Part shown: positions 36,712 to 45,961 of the stretch, piece by piece | How the letters are laid out: every line of letters starts with the position of its first letter | Numbering within the stretch: position 1 is the stretch's first letter | From: Gudongella sp034006985 | GTDB taxonomy: Bacteria; Bacillota; Clostridia; Tissierellales; Tissierellaceae | DNA length: 64,000 nt | NCBI GenBank assembly: GCA_034006985.1 | Contig: JAVERT010000010.1 | Location: 21,797 to 85,796 of the forward strand | Reading direction: 5' to 3' | Made by a program: the position numbers and the translations under genes | The notes under the pieces: model-generated | What the model saw: the letters and a program-made list of their open reading frames with translations, nothing else | The model's database searches: none | What the model was told of the DNA's origin: nothing

Positions 36712-37188
36712 GTGAAAAAAATCTTGTTAAGAATATTAATGCTTGTATCGGTATTATCTATGGTACTTGGAATTGTGTACTATATGTCAGAAACTCATAT
36801 AAATGATGCAGTATCTTCACTAGTAGCCAGAGATTATTTAAATTATGATGACTACATAGATAACCCTGAGAAATATGTGACAGATGAAAGACCTCTAGAA
36901 GAAGTTCTAGCAATTGGGAATCTTGTTTATCATAACTATAATAAGCAAAGTGCTATAGAAGAGATATATATAAATAAAAGTGTTCTTGATGATTTAAGTG
37001 AATTAGAAATTCAAAACCTAGAAAAAAAAGTTAAGGATTTAACAGTTGATCGATATGATTATTATTTTACGTGGGGATTTTTTGAATATGCAAAAAGTAA
37101 TGCAGGTGCATATGTAGTTGTCATAATGTATGAGATTATAAGAAATGCAATGGTTAAGCGAGGAAATACAAAGGAAACTAAAAAATGA
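36712..37188 (+). CDS. Hypothetical membrane-anchored protein
   Basis: 158 residues with an N-terminal membrane helix (about 5-25) and a second weaker hydrophobic stretch near the C terminus (GAYVVVIMYEIIRNAM). The middle part is acidic and tyrosine-rich. I do not recognise the family. The GTG start has an AGGGATAA site. Its last four bases (ATGA) overlap the start of the first DUF2812 protein, so the two are translated together and may form a membrane complex. Confidence 0.65.
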   Translation: MKKILLRILMLVSVLSMVLGIVYYMSETHINDAVSSLVARDYLNYDDYIDNPEKYVTDERPLEEVLAIGNLVYHNYNKQSAIEEIYINKSVLDDLSELEIQNLEKKVKDLTVDRYDYYFTWGFFEYAKSNAGAYVVVIMYEIIRNAMVKRGNTKETKK

Positions 37189-38507
37189 GAGATAAAAAAA
37201 TAGTGATAGATGGCTTAACAACACAAGATTTTGAAATAATGGAAATGAACTTTAGGAATATGGCTAATAAAGGATTGTTAATTGAGAAAATAAAGTTTGG
37301 TCTAAGCTTTTATAAAAGAATCCAACCAAAAGATCTTGAATTTGCAATTGGAATATATCCAAGACCTAAAGCATATGAGAAACCTGAAGGACATGTTGTT
37401 GATTCATATATAAAAGCACAAGAAAAAAAAGGTTGGAAGCATCTTTTTTCTCAAGAGTATACCCATGTTTTTATAAATGAAAAAGGTGAAGAACTTGAAG
37501 ATATAGATAAAGTTGAGCAAGTTGATAATATAAAAGCAACCTTAAAGCTTGAAATTATAAGCTTTGCAATATTAACATTACTCAATATTTTTAATATGAC
37601 ACGTATGTCAGGGATAGAGATTTATAATTTTAATAGTAATATGGGATTAATAAGTATTTTTATTATGCCAGTTATTACTACAGTTATTGCAAGCTATGCT
37701 ATACTTAACGTATTTAGGTACATAAGGATTAGCAAAAAAAGCAGCAAGGATGAAGTGAAAGTAAAGAATATTACTGGGATTAAAGTATTTAGAAAGGCAA
37801 CCTTTATAATTACTTTATTACTCTTAGCACTTTTTATGCTAGCTATTCTAGCAGATTCATTTATATCAGGAACTAGGACTATATTTATAATGTTACCAAT
37901 GTTTATAGCTTTTTTTGTTGCATTTAAGCTAAGAGGATTTTTTGCAGGGAGAAATTTAGGAACAGTAGGAAAGACTTTAATAGCTTTTGTAGTAGTTTTT
38001 TTCATATTAGGTATATCAACATTTATAGGGATATCTTCTATACCATCTGGTTTTGATAAAGATCTACCTGACAGTTACATTGCTCTTAGATTAAAAGATT
38101 TAGGATTTGAACAAGAGGTTGAGGAAGTTTTTTTTGAAAAAGATGGAAGTATTCTAATGCCTGTAAAATATAGATATACTGAGCATATAAACTTTGTAAG
38201 ACCCAGATCAACATATGTATCTACCCAAGCTGCAAAAGCAGTTAATAAAAATTTAGCAGAGTATATATTTGAGCTAGAGCTTAAGAACAGCATTAGGTAT
38301 CGGGGTATTCCCGTATCAGCAAAAGATTTTTATTCTAATTTTGACAAAGCTAAATTTATAGAAGATCCAGATGGAGAGATTGAAGATGTAATTTTGCAGA
38401 GGGATAAGTATATTTTTGTGTTTTCTGGGGATTTTGATTTAAAAGAGCCTGGTAATATAGATCTTATAAACGATATGGTGGATAAAATAATTTCAAATTT
38501 AAACTAA
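37185..38507 (+). CDS. DUF2812 membrane protein, paralogue A
   Basis: 440-residue protein. The cytosolic N-terminal DUF2812 domain has FYKRIQPKDLEFAIGIYPRP and QEKKGWKHLFSQEYTHVF. After it come four or five membrane helices (about 125-285) and a C-terminal extracytoplasmic-looking domain of about 150 residues ending KEPGNIDLINDMVDKII. DUF2812 proteins often pair with PadR regulators; none is here. The function is unknown. It has a full-length tandem paralogue directly downstream. Confidence 0.75.
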   Translation: MRDKKIVIDGLTTQDFEIMEMNFRNMANKGLLIEKIKFGLSFYKRIQPKDLEFAIGIYPRPKAYEKPEGHVVDSYIKAQEKKGWKHLFSQEYTHVFINEKGEELEDIDKVEQVDNIKATLKLEIISFAILTLLNIFNMTRMSGIEIYNFNSNMGLISIFIMPVITTVIASYAILNVFRYIRISKKSSKDEVKVKNITGIKVFRKATFIITLLLLALFMLAILADSFISGTRTIFIMLPMFIAFFVAFKLRGFFAGRNLGTVGKTLIAFVVVFFILGISTFIGISSIPSGFDKDLPDSYIALRLKDLGFEQEVEEVFFEKDGSILMPVKYRYTEHINFVRPRSTYVSTQAAKAVNKNLAEYIFELELKNSIRYRGIPVSAKDFYSNFDKAKFIEDPDGEIEDVILQRDKYIFVFSGDFDLKEPGNIDLINDMVDKIISNLN

Positions 38508-38513
38508 AAGGAG
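38421..38513 (+). repeat. 3'-end repeat shared by the two DUF2812 genes
   Basis: Bases 38421-38513 recur at 39778-39870 (offset 1357) with only a few differences, including the stop codon and the following AAGGAG. The unusual evenness compared with the middle of the genes suggests recent gene conversion or a length-preserving tandem duplication. Confidence 0.75.
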
Positions 38514-38541
38514 TTCTATTGATGGATAAGGAGAACTAGCA

Positions 38542-39864
38542 ATGAATGATAAAAAGATAATAATAGATGCCTTAACCCCAAAAGATTATGAAATACTTGA
38601 AACGCGCTTTAACACTATGGCTAACGAAGGATTGCTTATAGATAAAATGAAGTTTAGGATGAGTTTTTATAAAAGAATTCAACCTAAAAATATTCAATTT
38701 GCAGTTGGGATATATCCAAAAGCTAAAGCATTTGATAGCCCCAATGAAAAAATGGTTGCTGAGTATATAAAAGCACAAAAAGAAAAAGGATGGGACCATA
38801 TTTTTTCTCAAGAGTACACCCATGTTTTTATGAATGAGGATGGAGAAGTGATTGAAGATATAGACAGAACAAATCAGGTAGAAAACATAAAGTCTATATT
38901 AAAACCTGAAATATTTGGTCTTGTATTTGCTGTGCTAATAAATGTTTTTGGTTTAATAATGAATTTAGATATAGGAATTTACCACTTTAGAAGCAATTTT
39001 GCTCTTTTAAGCTTGTTCTTTCTTCCAGCGCTGATAATAGCTGCTACACTTTATCTTATATATGATATTTTTAGGTATATTAGGATTAGTAGAATAGAAA
39101 ACAATGATGAAATTCAAATAGAAGATATTAATGGGATTGTTTTACTAAAGAAAATCTGGTCAGTATTTGTCACCATATTTTTTTTGATACTTCCTGCGGG
39201 GATAATAGCAGATTCTCTTATAGGAGGCAGCAGAGTATTTTTATTATTGTTACCAGTAATTTTTTTATTTTTTCTTGCCTACAAGTTAAGAGATTTTTTT
39301 CCAGAAATAAAAATGGGAACTACTGCCAAGACAATGTTAGCTTTATTAGGTGTATTTCTGGTAGCATTAGCTATATCTACTGAGGGAATATTTTCAATAA
39401 ATGGAGGAGTTGGGATAGAGCTACCTGAAAAATACTATGCACTTAAATTAAAAGAAGTAGGAATTGAAGAAGATCCAGAAGAAATTAGTTTTAAAAGAGA
39501 GGGCAGTATATTAATACCTCTAAGTTATACCTATGGGGAGAAAACTGGGACGAGGTATATAAACCCAATATCTGTACATACACAAGTTGATAAAGCACTT
39601 AATAAAGATTTAGCAGATTATTTTTTTAAATTAAATTTAGAAAGTTCTACAAGGTATATTGGAGAATTTGTATCTGCAAAAGATTACTATATAAATTTTG
39701 ATGGGGCTTATTTTGTAAGTTTCTTGGATGGAGAAATAGCAGAAGTAAAATTAAAAAAAGATGAGTATATATTCTCTTTTTCTGGGGATTTTGATTTAAA
39801 AGAGCCTGGTAATATAGACCTTATATACGATATGGTGGATAAAGTAATTTCAAATTTAAACTAA
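38542..39864 (+). CDS. DUF2812 membrane protein, paralogue B
   Basis: 440 residues, the same length and layout as paralogue A: DUF2812 head with FYKRIQPKNIQFAVGIYPKA, membrane helices in the middle and the same C-terminal FSGDFDLKEPGNIDLIYDMVDK end. Identity is high at the two ends and lower in the middle. The genes arose by tandem duplication. The ribosome site GGAG precedes ATG 38542. Confidence 0.75.
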   Translation: MNDKKIIIDALTPKDYEILETRFNTMANEGLLIDKMKFRMSFYKRIQPKNIQFAVGIYPKAKAFDSPNEKMVAEYIKAQKEKGWDHIFSQEYTHVFMNEDGEVIEDIDRTNQVENIKSILKPEIFGLVFAVLINVFGLIMNLDIGIYHFRSNFALLSLFFLPALIIAATLYLIYDIFRYIRISRIENNDEIQIEDINGIVLLKKIWSVFVTIFFLILPAGIIADSLIGGSRVFLLLLPVIFLFFLAYKLRDFFPEIKMGTTAKTMLALLGVFLVALAISTEGIFSINGGVGIELPEKYYALKLKEVGIEEDPEEISFKREGSILIPLSYTYGEKTGTRYINPISVHTQVDKALNKDLADYFFKLNLESSTRYIGEFVSAKDYYINFDGAYFVSFLDGEIAEVKLKKDEYIFSFSGDFDLKEPGNIDLIYDMVDKVISNLN

Positions 39865-39886
39865 AAGGAGCCCTATGGGCTCCTAA

Positions 39887-41077
39887 TTATTTTACCTTTT
39901 TGCCAAGCTTATAAACTTCTTTTACATCCAATAGAGTATCAAGCTTATCTAATGGATTTTCATCGAGAACGATAAAATCTGCAAATTTATCCTTTTCTAA
40001 GGTTCCATACTCTTTTTCAATTCCTAAGCATTCTGCACTATTTTTAGTAGAGGTTACAATTGCCTCCATAGGAGTCATGCCATTTTCCACAAATAGCATT
40101 AATTCATAGTAAGAACCATCATGCTGATTAAAAGGGGTACCTGAGTCAGTTCCCATAGCAATCTTTACTCCTGCTTTAAAAGCTTGTTTAAAGCTAGCTA
40201 TATGAGAATCCATAACAGATTCGGCCTTTTTCACTATAAAATCTGGCACTCCATTAGCTACGCCATATTTTACTATAAAGTAAGGAGCAGCTAGCGTAGG
40301 TACAAGATAAGTTCCATTTTCTAACATCATAGAGATGGATTCATCATCTAAGAAAATCCCATGTTCTATAGAGTCTATACCTGCTCGAATTGCATTTTTT
40401 ATTCCAACAGTACCTTGAGCATGAGAGGCAGTTTTTTTGCCTGATTTGTGGGCTTCGTCAACAGCAGGTTTCATTTCTTCCATTGTAAGCTGAGGGCTTC
40501 CTGGTTCAACGCCCTTTGTCATAACTCCACCAGTTGCCATTATCTTAACAATATCTGCTCCAGCTTTAAGTTGTTCCCTGGCAGCTTTTCTAGTTTCCTC
40601 TGGGCCATCTGATTCTCTGCCCATAGCCCATCCATGACCACCTGTCATAGTAACAACCTTACCTGATGCTAAAAACTGAGGGCCTTCTATTAAGCCTGAA
40701 TTAACAGCGTCTCTAAGTTCAATGTCAATAAAATCAAGTCCACCCATATCTCTAAAAAATGTTACCCCTGAATTTAAGTGTTTTTTAAGATTTGCTACTC
40801 CTCTTAAGGTTGTTTTATACTTTGATTCGCTCATTAGAAGTGAATTGGGGTCACCTATAGGTTCCATGACAATATGTACATGAGAATTTATCATACCAGG
40901 CATAACTATTTTCCCATTTAAGTCAACAACGACACATTCATCACTAGTTTTTAAATCTGAATAACTCCCAACTTCTTTAATTTTTTTATCTTCCACTAAT
41001 AAATATGCATTTTCTAGTGGAGCTTTACCAGTACCATCGATAAGAGTAAATCCTTTATAAACTGTTTTTTTTGTCAA
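39887..41077 (-). CDS. Amidohydrolase (imidazolonepropionase/Xaa-Pro dipeptidase-like)
   Basis: 396-residue metal-dependent hydrolase with a full set of TIM-barrel ligands: HVH in PGMINSHVHI (about 63-65), Lys in DIVKIMATGG, His in ASHAQG, His in SIEHG and Asp in MGTDSGTPF. These resemble the cytosolic prolidase-like and carboxypeptidase-like amidohydrolases that cleave N-acyl or dipeptide bonds. The exact substrate is not determinable. An AAGGAGGAATT site precedes the ATG, and the gene is a single unit. Confidence 0.85.
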   Translation of the reverse strand: MTKKTVYKGFTLIDGTGKAPLENAYLLVEDKKIKEVGSYSDLKTSDECVVVDLNGKIVMPGMINSHVHIVMEPIGDPNSLLMSESKYKTTLRGVANLKKHLNSGVTFFRDMGGLDFIDIELRDAVNSGLIEGPQFLASGKVVTMTGGHGWAMGRESDGPEETRKAAREQLKAGADIVKIMATGGVMTKGVEPGSPQLTMEEMKPAVDEAHKSGKKTASHAQGTVGIKNAIRAGIDSIEHGIFLDDESISMMLENGTYLVPTLAAPYFIVKYGVANGVPDFIVKKAESVMDSHIASFKQAFKAGVKIAMGTDSGTPFNQHDGSYYELMLFVENGMTPMEAIVTSTKNSAECLGIEKEYGTLEKDKFADFIVLDENPLDKLDTLLDVKEVYKLGKKVK

Positions 41078-41283
41078 AATAATTCCTCCTTCAATTAGTT
41101 TAATACTTAAAAGTGATGCATTATAAATGTATTAAAAATAATTATATGTTGTATACAAAATCTTGTCAACGGTTTGAAAACCTTATCCTAGAAAATAAAT
41201 AAATTATTTTTTAATGATATGTAATAGTCTTGTAACACAACATTATCTATTAGAATGTATAATAGGTTTAAGGAGCTGATAAT

Positions 41284-42072
41284 ATGAATAAGAAGTTATT
41301 AGTTGGAATAGTTGCAATTGCTATTATATTAACGGGTTGTATTCCAAAACAAGAGAATGCTTTTAAAGAAGTTGATATAGTGAAAATAGGCGAAGATGTT
41401 AAGGAAAAAATAAATGAAAAGTTTGGGGAACAAGAACAATTAAAAATCTTAAAAGATTATTATGAGTCTATTGAGAATAATATTTCTGAGGATCAAATAA
41501 TAAATTCAATTAAGGACAATATCACAAAACTTGATGAGAATAAAGCTGATGAGATGCTAATTCAATTTGAAAACTTTTTGTATTCAAAAGGCTATGATGC
41601 CAAAAAAGTAACTGAAAAGTTAACACCATTTGTTGAAAATGGTTCTGATGAATTTAAGTCTTATTTTGAGATTTGGGAAACAGAAACAGAAAATGAGACA
41701 ACGGATGGAGAAGGATTAAAGATATCTGCAGAAGAGATAATAGATAGAGCTTTGAATATTGAAAGATTTACTAATAGATTTCCAGATAGCAAATTAAAAC
41801 AAAAATTAGAAGATTTATATAAAGCGTATATAGGCTTAAGTCTTAAAGGATTAGGGAATCCATATATTTTTGCAAAAGAGGGGGAGACTACTCTAAACCC
41901 AGATTTGCTAGAAATGTATAAACAAAAGATAAATAATAATCCAGATTCAAGAACTGCTAAAATTTTAAATCTTTATATAGTGGAATTAGAAAAAGACTCC
42001 TATAATTTGAATGGTGATAATGTAAATTATTTTTATGAAAACATTGATGGAATAATAGATGGAACAAATTGA
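41284..42072 (+). CDS. Hypothetical lipoprotein
   Basis: 262 residues with a signal peptide ending in the lipobox LTGC (about residue 19). The mature part is highly charged and helical, with acidic stretches (ENETTDGEG) and no recognisable catalytic motif. It is followed by a strong terminator shared with the convergent nucleotidase gene. I do not recognise the family. Confidence 0.7.
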   Translation: MNKKLLVGIVAIAIILTGCIPKQENAFKEVDIVKIGEDVKEKINEKFGEQEQLKILKDYYESIENNISEDQIINSIKDNITKLDENKADEMLIQFENFLYSKGYDAKKVTEKLTPFVENGSDEFKSYFEIWETETENETTDGEGLKISAEEIIDRALNIERFTNRFPDSKLKQKLEDLYKAYIGLSLKGLGNPYIFAKEGETTLNPDLLEMYKQKINNNPDSRTAKILNLYIVELEKDSYNLNGDNVNYFYENIDGIIDGTN

Positions 42073-42110
42073 AAACAGCCAACCTAATATTTATTAGGTT
42101 GGCTGTTTTC
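42071..42110. terminator. Bidirectional terminator
   Basis: GAAAACAGCCAACCTAATA pairs with TAGGTTGGCTGTTTTC, between convergent genes. Confidence 0.92.
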
Positions 42111-42116
42111 TTATAG

Positions 42117-44171
42117 CTATGGTAAAGTAATTATTAGTTTTTGATTTGGAAATATTAAGTTTGCATTTTTAATATTATTTTCCTTTGCGATATCTCTATA
42201 ATTAACTCCATACATTTTGGCAATTTTAATTAAATAATCACCATTTTTAACTATATATGTTGTTGTTTTTGAGTCAGTTCCAGTATCGACAGGTGTTTCT
42301 GGGACAGTTGGTTTTACTGGCCCTTCTGAATGCTCTAACTCTTGGTCTACTTCTTCAGATGGAGGAATTACTTTTCCATCTTTTATTATTCCCATTTCTT
42401 GTAGATCTTGAATATTTAGTGATTTATTATAAGGAATAGCTAGTTTCTCAGAATTAACTAATGCGATTATCTCATCTCTAAGTGGGTTATCTAAATCTAC
42501 ACCAACTATCTCCCAGTTGTTTGAAATTGTTGGACTAATAGTTCCCTCTTTTTGAATATATTCTGCTAGATAATCTCTAATAGCTTTTGGTGATTCCCAT
42601 TTTTTACTTGCTTCTACTAACTTGTTAGCTTTTAAGCCACTTGAATATCTATAGTTATTTACAGCTAAAGTTAATACTTGATCATCTTCTAAAGGCTCGC
42701 CTTTAAAGTAAACATCTTTAATTCTTTCCCCAGCAGGTTTTGATAAATCTATTTTGTAGTCTACACCTTCAAACATATCATATAGATAGCCTGGGACATT
42801 CTCGTCAAAAGAAATTGATATATCGCCAGGTTTCCAAGTATTATAATGAAGCGCTGACCATTCCATATAAGCTTTAAGTTCTTTACCTGTTACATCTAGA
42901 GTATATAGAGTATTGTCAAATTTATAAATATTAAATAGATTACCATAATTTATATTTCCAGCTTTTAAGTCTGAATCATCTTGGAATAATGCAACAGCTG
43001 TAACATCTGCACCTGAGATATCAAGTTGAACTTTTGCAATTAAATCTATAACTGCTGTGTCTCTCAACTTGCCTTCAGGAATTCCGTTGATTTCATTTAC
43101 AGGTTGGAAGTCAATTGCAGCTACACCAAATACTCCACCACCATTTCCTTCTTCGCCTTCAGCGCCCTCGCCATTTATAAAGTCAATAGTAGCTTGATGT
43201 TCTTCTTGAATTAAAGCGCGTATAGCTGGGTCAGGAGTAATGTTTTCCATATCAACTGTTTTAACTTCTTTGCTTTTGATTACATATTTTCCATTTTCAA
43301 GAACTAAATTTAAATCAAACTGTGCTACATCTCTACCACTATTTCTAGGTGCTCCAACCAAAGTGTTGCCTATTGTTTCTGCGTCTAAAATATGATAGTG
43401 TCCTAGCAAAAGAACATCTATATAAGGAACATCTTCTAGTAATTTAGCAGCACCATCTGCGCCAGTTTCTTCGTCAAATTCAGGGATCATGCCGACATGA
43501 GCCGTAACAATTAATACATCAACCTTTTCATCTTCTTTTAGTATTCTAGCATATTCTTTACCTACTTCAGGAACAGATTTAAATTCAAATGCATCTACTT
43601 TTTCTCCATCCCATCTAGGGGCATTGGGATTAGTTAAGCCAAGGATACCAATTTTCACACCTTGTTTTTCAATTATAATATAAGGTTTTGCTAGCTCTTT
43701 ACCATCTTTATATTCAACATTTGCTCCAAGTACTGGAAAATCTAATTCATTGACTATCTTTTCAACAAAATCTACACCAAAGTTAAATTCGTGGTTTCCA
43801 AGTGTTAATGCATCGTAATTCATATAGTTATATACCTTAGAAACTGGATGCATAACATCAGGTTTTTTATTATATACAGCATCTGCAAGAATTGTACCTT
43901 GATAGGTGTCACCATTGTCTAGTAAAATAGTATTAGGGTTTTGAGCCCTTACTTGATTTACATATGTCGAAACACGAGCCATACCATTGTTAGTTGATTC
44001 TTTACCATTTTCATAGCTAAATCCATAAAGATTACTATGAGTATCTGAGGTTCCCAAAATTGTTAAATGTACTTCATTTGGAAGTGCTTGTGCATTGCTA
44101 ATAAAGGGTATTCCGACAATACTCATTGCAAGGACTAAAATAAATACGAGCAGTTTTTTACTCCATTTCAA
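42117..44171 (-). CDS. Secreted 5'-nucleotidase/2',3'-cyclic phosphodiesterase with LysM domain
   Basis: About 684 residues. A signal peptide (KKLLVFILVLAMSIVG ... NAQA) precedes a metallophosphoesterase domain with GTSDTHSN, DNGD, LGNHEFNFG and LLGHYH metal-ligand motifs. The nucleotidase C-terminal domain and a C-terminal LysM repeat (about 638-684, YIVKNGDYLIKIAK) follow, the latter for peptidoglycan attachment. It would release phosphate and nucleosides outside the cell. The start is not certain: a GGAG site at 44181-44184 fits TTG 44171 (nine bases) better than the ATG codons at 44177 and 44180, and an upstream frame extends to 44273 without a signal-peptide-like start. Confidence 0.88.
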   Translation of the reverse strand: MKWSKKLLVFILVLAMSIVGIPFISNAQALPNEVHLTILGTSDTHSNLYGFSYENGKESTNNGMARVSTYVNQVRAQNPNTILLDNGDTYQGTILADAVYNKKPDVMHPVSKVYNYMNYDALTLGNHEFNFGVDFVEKIVNELDFPVLGANVEYKDGKELAKPYIIIEKQGVKIGILGLTNPNAPRWDGEKVDAFEFKSVPEVGKEYARILKEDEKVDVLIVTAHVGMIPEFDEETGADGAAKLLEDVPYIDVLLLGHYHILDAETIGNTLVGAPRNSGRDVAQFDLNLVLENGKYVIKSKEVKTVDMENITPDPAIRALIQEEHQATIDFINGEGAEGEEGNGGGVFGVAAIDFQPVNEINGIPEGKLRDTAVIDLIAKVQLDISGADVTAVALFQDDSDLKAGNINYGNLFNIYKFDNTLYTLDVTGKELKAYMEWSALHYNTWKPGDISISFDENVPGYLYDMFEGVDYKIDLSKPAGERIKDVYFKGEPLEDDQVLTLAVNNYRYSSGLKANKLVEASKKWESPKAIRDYLAEYIQKEGTISPTISNNWEIVGVDLDNPLRDEIIALVNSEKLAIPYNKSLNIQDLQEMGIIKDGKVIPPSEEVDQELEHSEGPVKPTVPETPVDTGTDSKTTTYIVKNGDYLIKIAKMYGVNYRDIAKENNIKNANLIFPNQKLIITLP

Positions 44172-44323
44172 ACCCATCATCTCCTTAATAGTTTTAAATA
44201 CCTTATCTACATACATATTTATATCCATTATGAAAGAATCATAAACAAGATGCCAAAAAGAATAAGCTAACACAATAAGCTATATGCTTATAAGTTAGCC
44301 TTAAATTTAAATGATTATCCATA

Positions 44324-44662
44324 TTAAAACTTTCTTCTTACCTTTATTACTAGGGTATCACCCTCATATTTTACACTTCCATCATTCACTAAAGATCCTA
44401 ATAAACGAATTTCCGAAAAGTCGCTTGTGCCCATTAGATTCCAGTAGTATTCTTCGGTTTCATCTTTTCTGGGAGAATTGATTATCCTATCAAGTTCTAT
44501 AATAGTATCTTGTTTTAATCTAGTGCAACATCCTCTTAGAGTAATTGTGCCCTCAACATCTGTTATGTCGAGATCTACTGATACATGATTATTTCCTGAA
44601 CGCAAATAAAACCTAACTAATTCATTCATAATTTTTATCATTTTAGATTTTTCATTCTTCAT
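44324..44662 (-). CDS. Hypothetical protein, third gene of DUF1576 operon
   Basis: 112-residue soluble protein. AAGGAG lies nine bases before ATG 44662, and its start overlaps the end of the DUF1576 gene by 11 bases, so it is translationally coupled. It has a beta-rich central part (VSVDLDITDVEGTITLRGC) with one Cys-Cys pair. I do not recognise the family; coupling suggests a cytosolic partner of the membrane protein. Confidence 0.65.
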   Translation of the reverse strand: MKNEKSKMIKIMNELVRFYLRSGNNHVSVDLDITDVEGTITLRGCCTRLKQDTIIELDRIINSPRKDETEEYYWNLMGTSDFSEIRLLGSLVNDGSVKYEGDTLVIKVRRKF

Positions 44663-45926
44663 AACTTGGCTCCTTTCTGTATGATTCAAATATTGGAACT
44701 AAAATTGCAGCAACAAAGCCGCCAGAAAATCCATTGTTATATAAATTCATTCCGCCATGTAAATATGCAAGATTAGAGACAAGTGACATATGAAGAAATC
44801 CAGCAAGTATTCCTGCTAAAACTCCGTAGTATCCTGCTATAGGTGCAAGCGTTGTAGCAAATAATGCAGTTAAGATAGCTCCAGTAGAGGATAAATCTCC
44901 ATTTGATAAAATTGTTGCAAGTACAACTCCAATTACAACTGGAATAGTATTCTTAGGATGCTTACCAAATGAACCAAAGCCTACTACAGTAAAAATACCA
45001 CCAATCACAGGACCGCTAAAATGTCCACCTACAATCAGAACATAAAACATGCTTAAGAAACCCATTATGCCCATATTAAACATTGTAAAGGCAAAGCCTT
45101 CGATGGTTACAAAATCTGTTACTAATCGGCCAGATTGTCTTAGAATGTTCTTATAGACTACTAGCTTTCTGTTAGAATAAGCAAAAAATATTGCTATCAT
45201 TGACGAGAATAACAATAAAAGATATATGGCTAAACCAAAATCAGATTGTTGATATACTATAGATAATGGTTGGTTTTCTATGCCATAAAGACGAAATAAT
45301 GACATAAACAACATGCCAACAACTCCTGCAGTAAAACCAATATTATATAAATTAAAACCTTGATGAAACCTAACATAGCTACTTGCTAGAGGTGGTAGAA
45401 TCAATCCAATGCCAATTCCTGCTAAGTTTCCGATAATTATTCCTAAAAAATAAGGAAGGCCTATTCCAAAGCTAAGAAGACTAACAATTGGAGAAAGTGC
45501 TGTTCCAAAAAAAGCAATAATTATATACTTGGTAAAGTGATCTTTTTGGATTCTACTATGGATATAGACCCCAATAACAATACTCCAAACATTATATATA
45601 TTTTTCCCGAAAAGAGCGAAACCAGCAACCAAAAAAAGACTTGCTATAAGTGGGCCATTCATAAGTGCTTTGCTATTTTTAGCAATAAAGATAAATGCTA
45701 GTAAAAGGATTCCTGAATTTAAGAATGCTGAACCGACATTACTAAGTGCCATATAATCTGTTAATAAAAGACTATTGGAAAAAACAATTGTCTTTAAGCC
45801 ATTAAATATTTCTTCGGGAGAATTAAAAAAGAAAGCAAGACTTAAAAGACTGAGCCCATAAACATACATTATTCTATATTTTGTTCGTTCTCCTATTTCT
45901 ATCGATGCTAGTATGGAATCATGCAT
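44652..45926 (-). CDS. DUF1576 membrane protein
   Basis: 424-residue integral membrane protein with about twelve hydrophobic segments. Two internal repeats carry the related motifs FHQGFNLYNIGFTAG (about 190-204) and LHGGMNLYNNGFSGG (about 395-409), a sign that the protein arose by duplication and folds as two inverted or parallel halves, as many transporters do. Function and substrate are unknown. The order HTH-TPR regulator, DUF1576, small protein suggests one operon. Confidence 0.8.
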   Translation of the reverse strand: MHDSILASIEIGERTKYRIMYVYGLSLLSLAFFFNSPEEIFNGLKTIVFSNSLLLTDYMALSNVGSAFLNSGILLLAFIFIAKNSKALMNGPLIASLFLVAGFALFGKNIYNVWSIVIGVYIHSRIQKDHFTKYIIIAFFGTALSPIVSLLSFGIGLPYFLGIIIGNLAGIGIGLILPPLASSYVRFHQGFNLYNIGFTAGVVGMLFMSLFRLYGIENQPLSIVYQQSDFGLAIYLLLLFSSMIAIFFAYSNRKLVVYKNILRQSGRLVTDFVTIEGFAFTMFNMGIMGFLSMFYVLIVGGHFSGPVIGGIFTVVGFGSFGKHPKNTIPVVIGVVLATILSNGDLSSTGAILTALFATTLAPIAGYYGVLAGILAGFLHMSLVSNLAYLHGGMNLYNNGFSGGFVAAILVPIFESYRKEPSYEE

Positions 45927-45961
45927 AAATTACCCCCTTATAAGCTCTATTTATTTGATAA

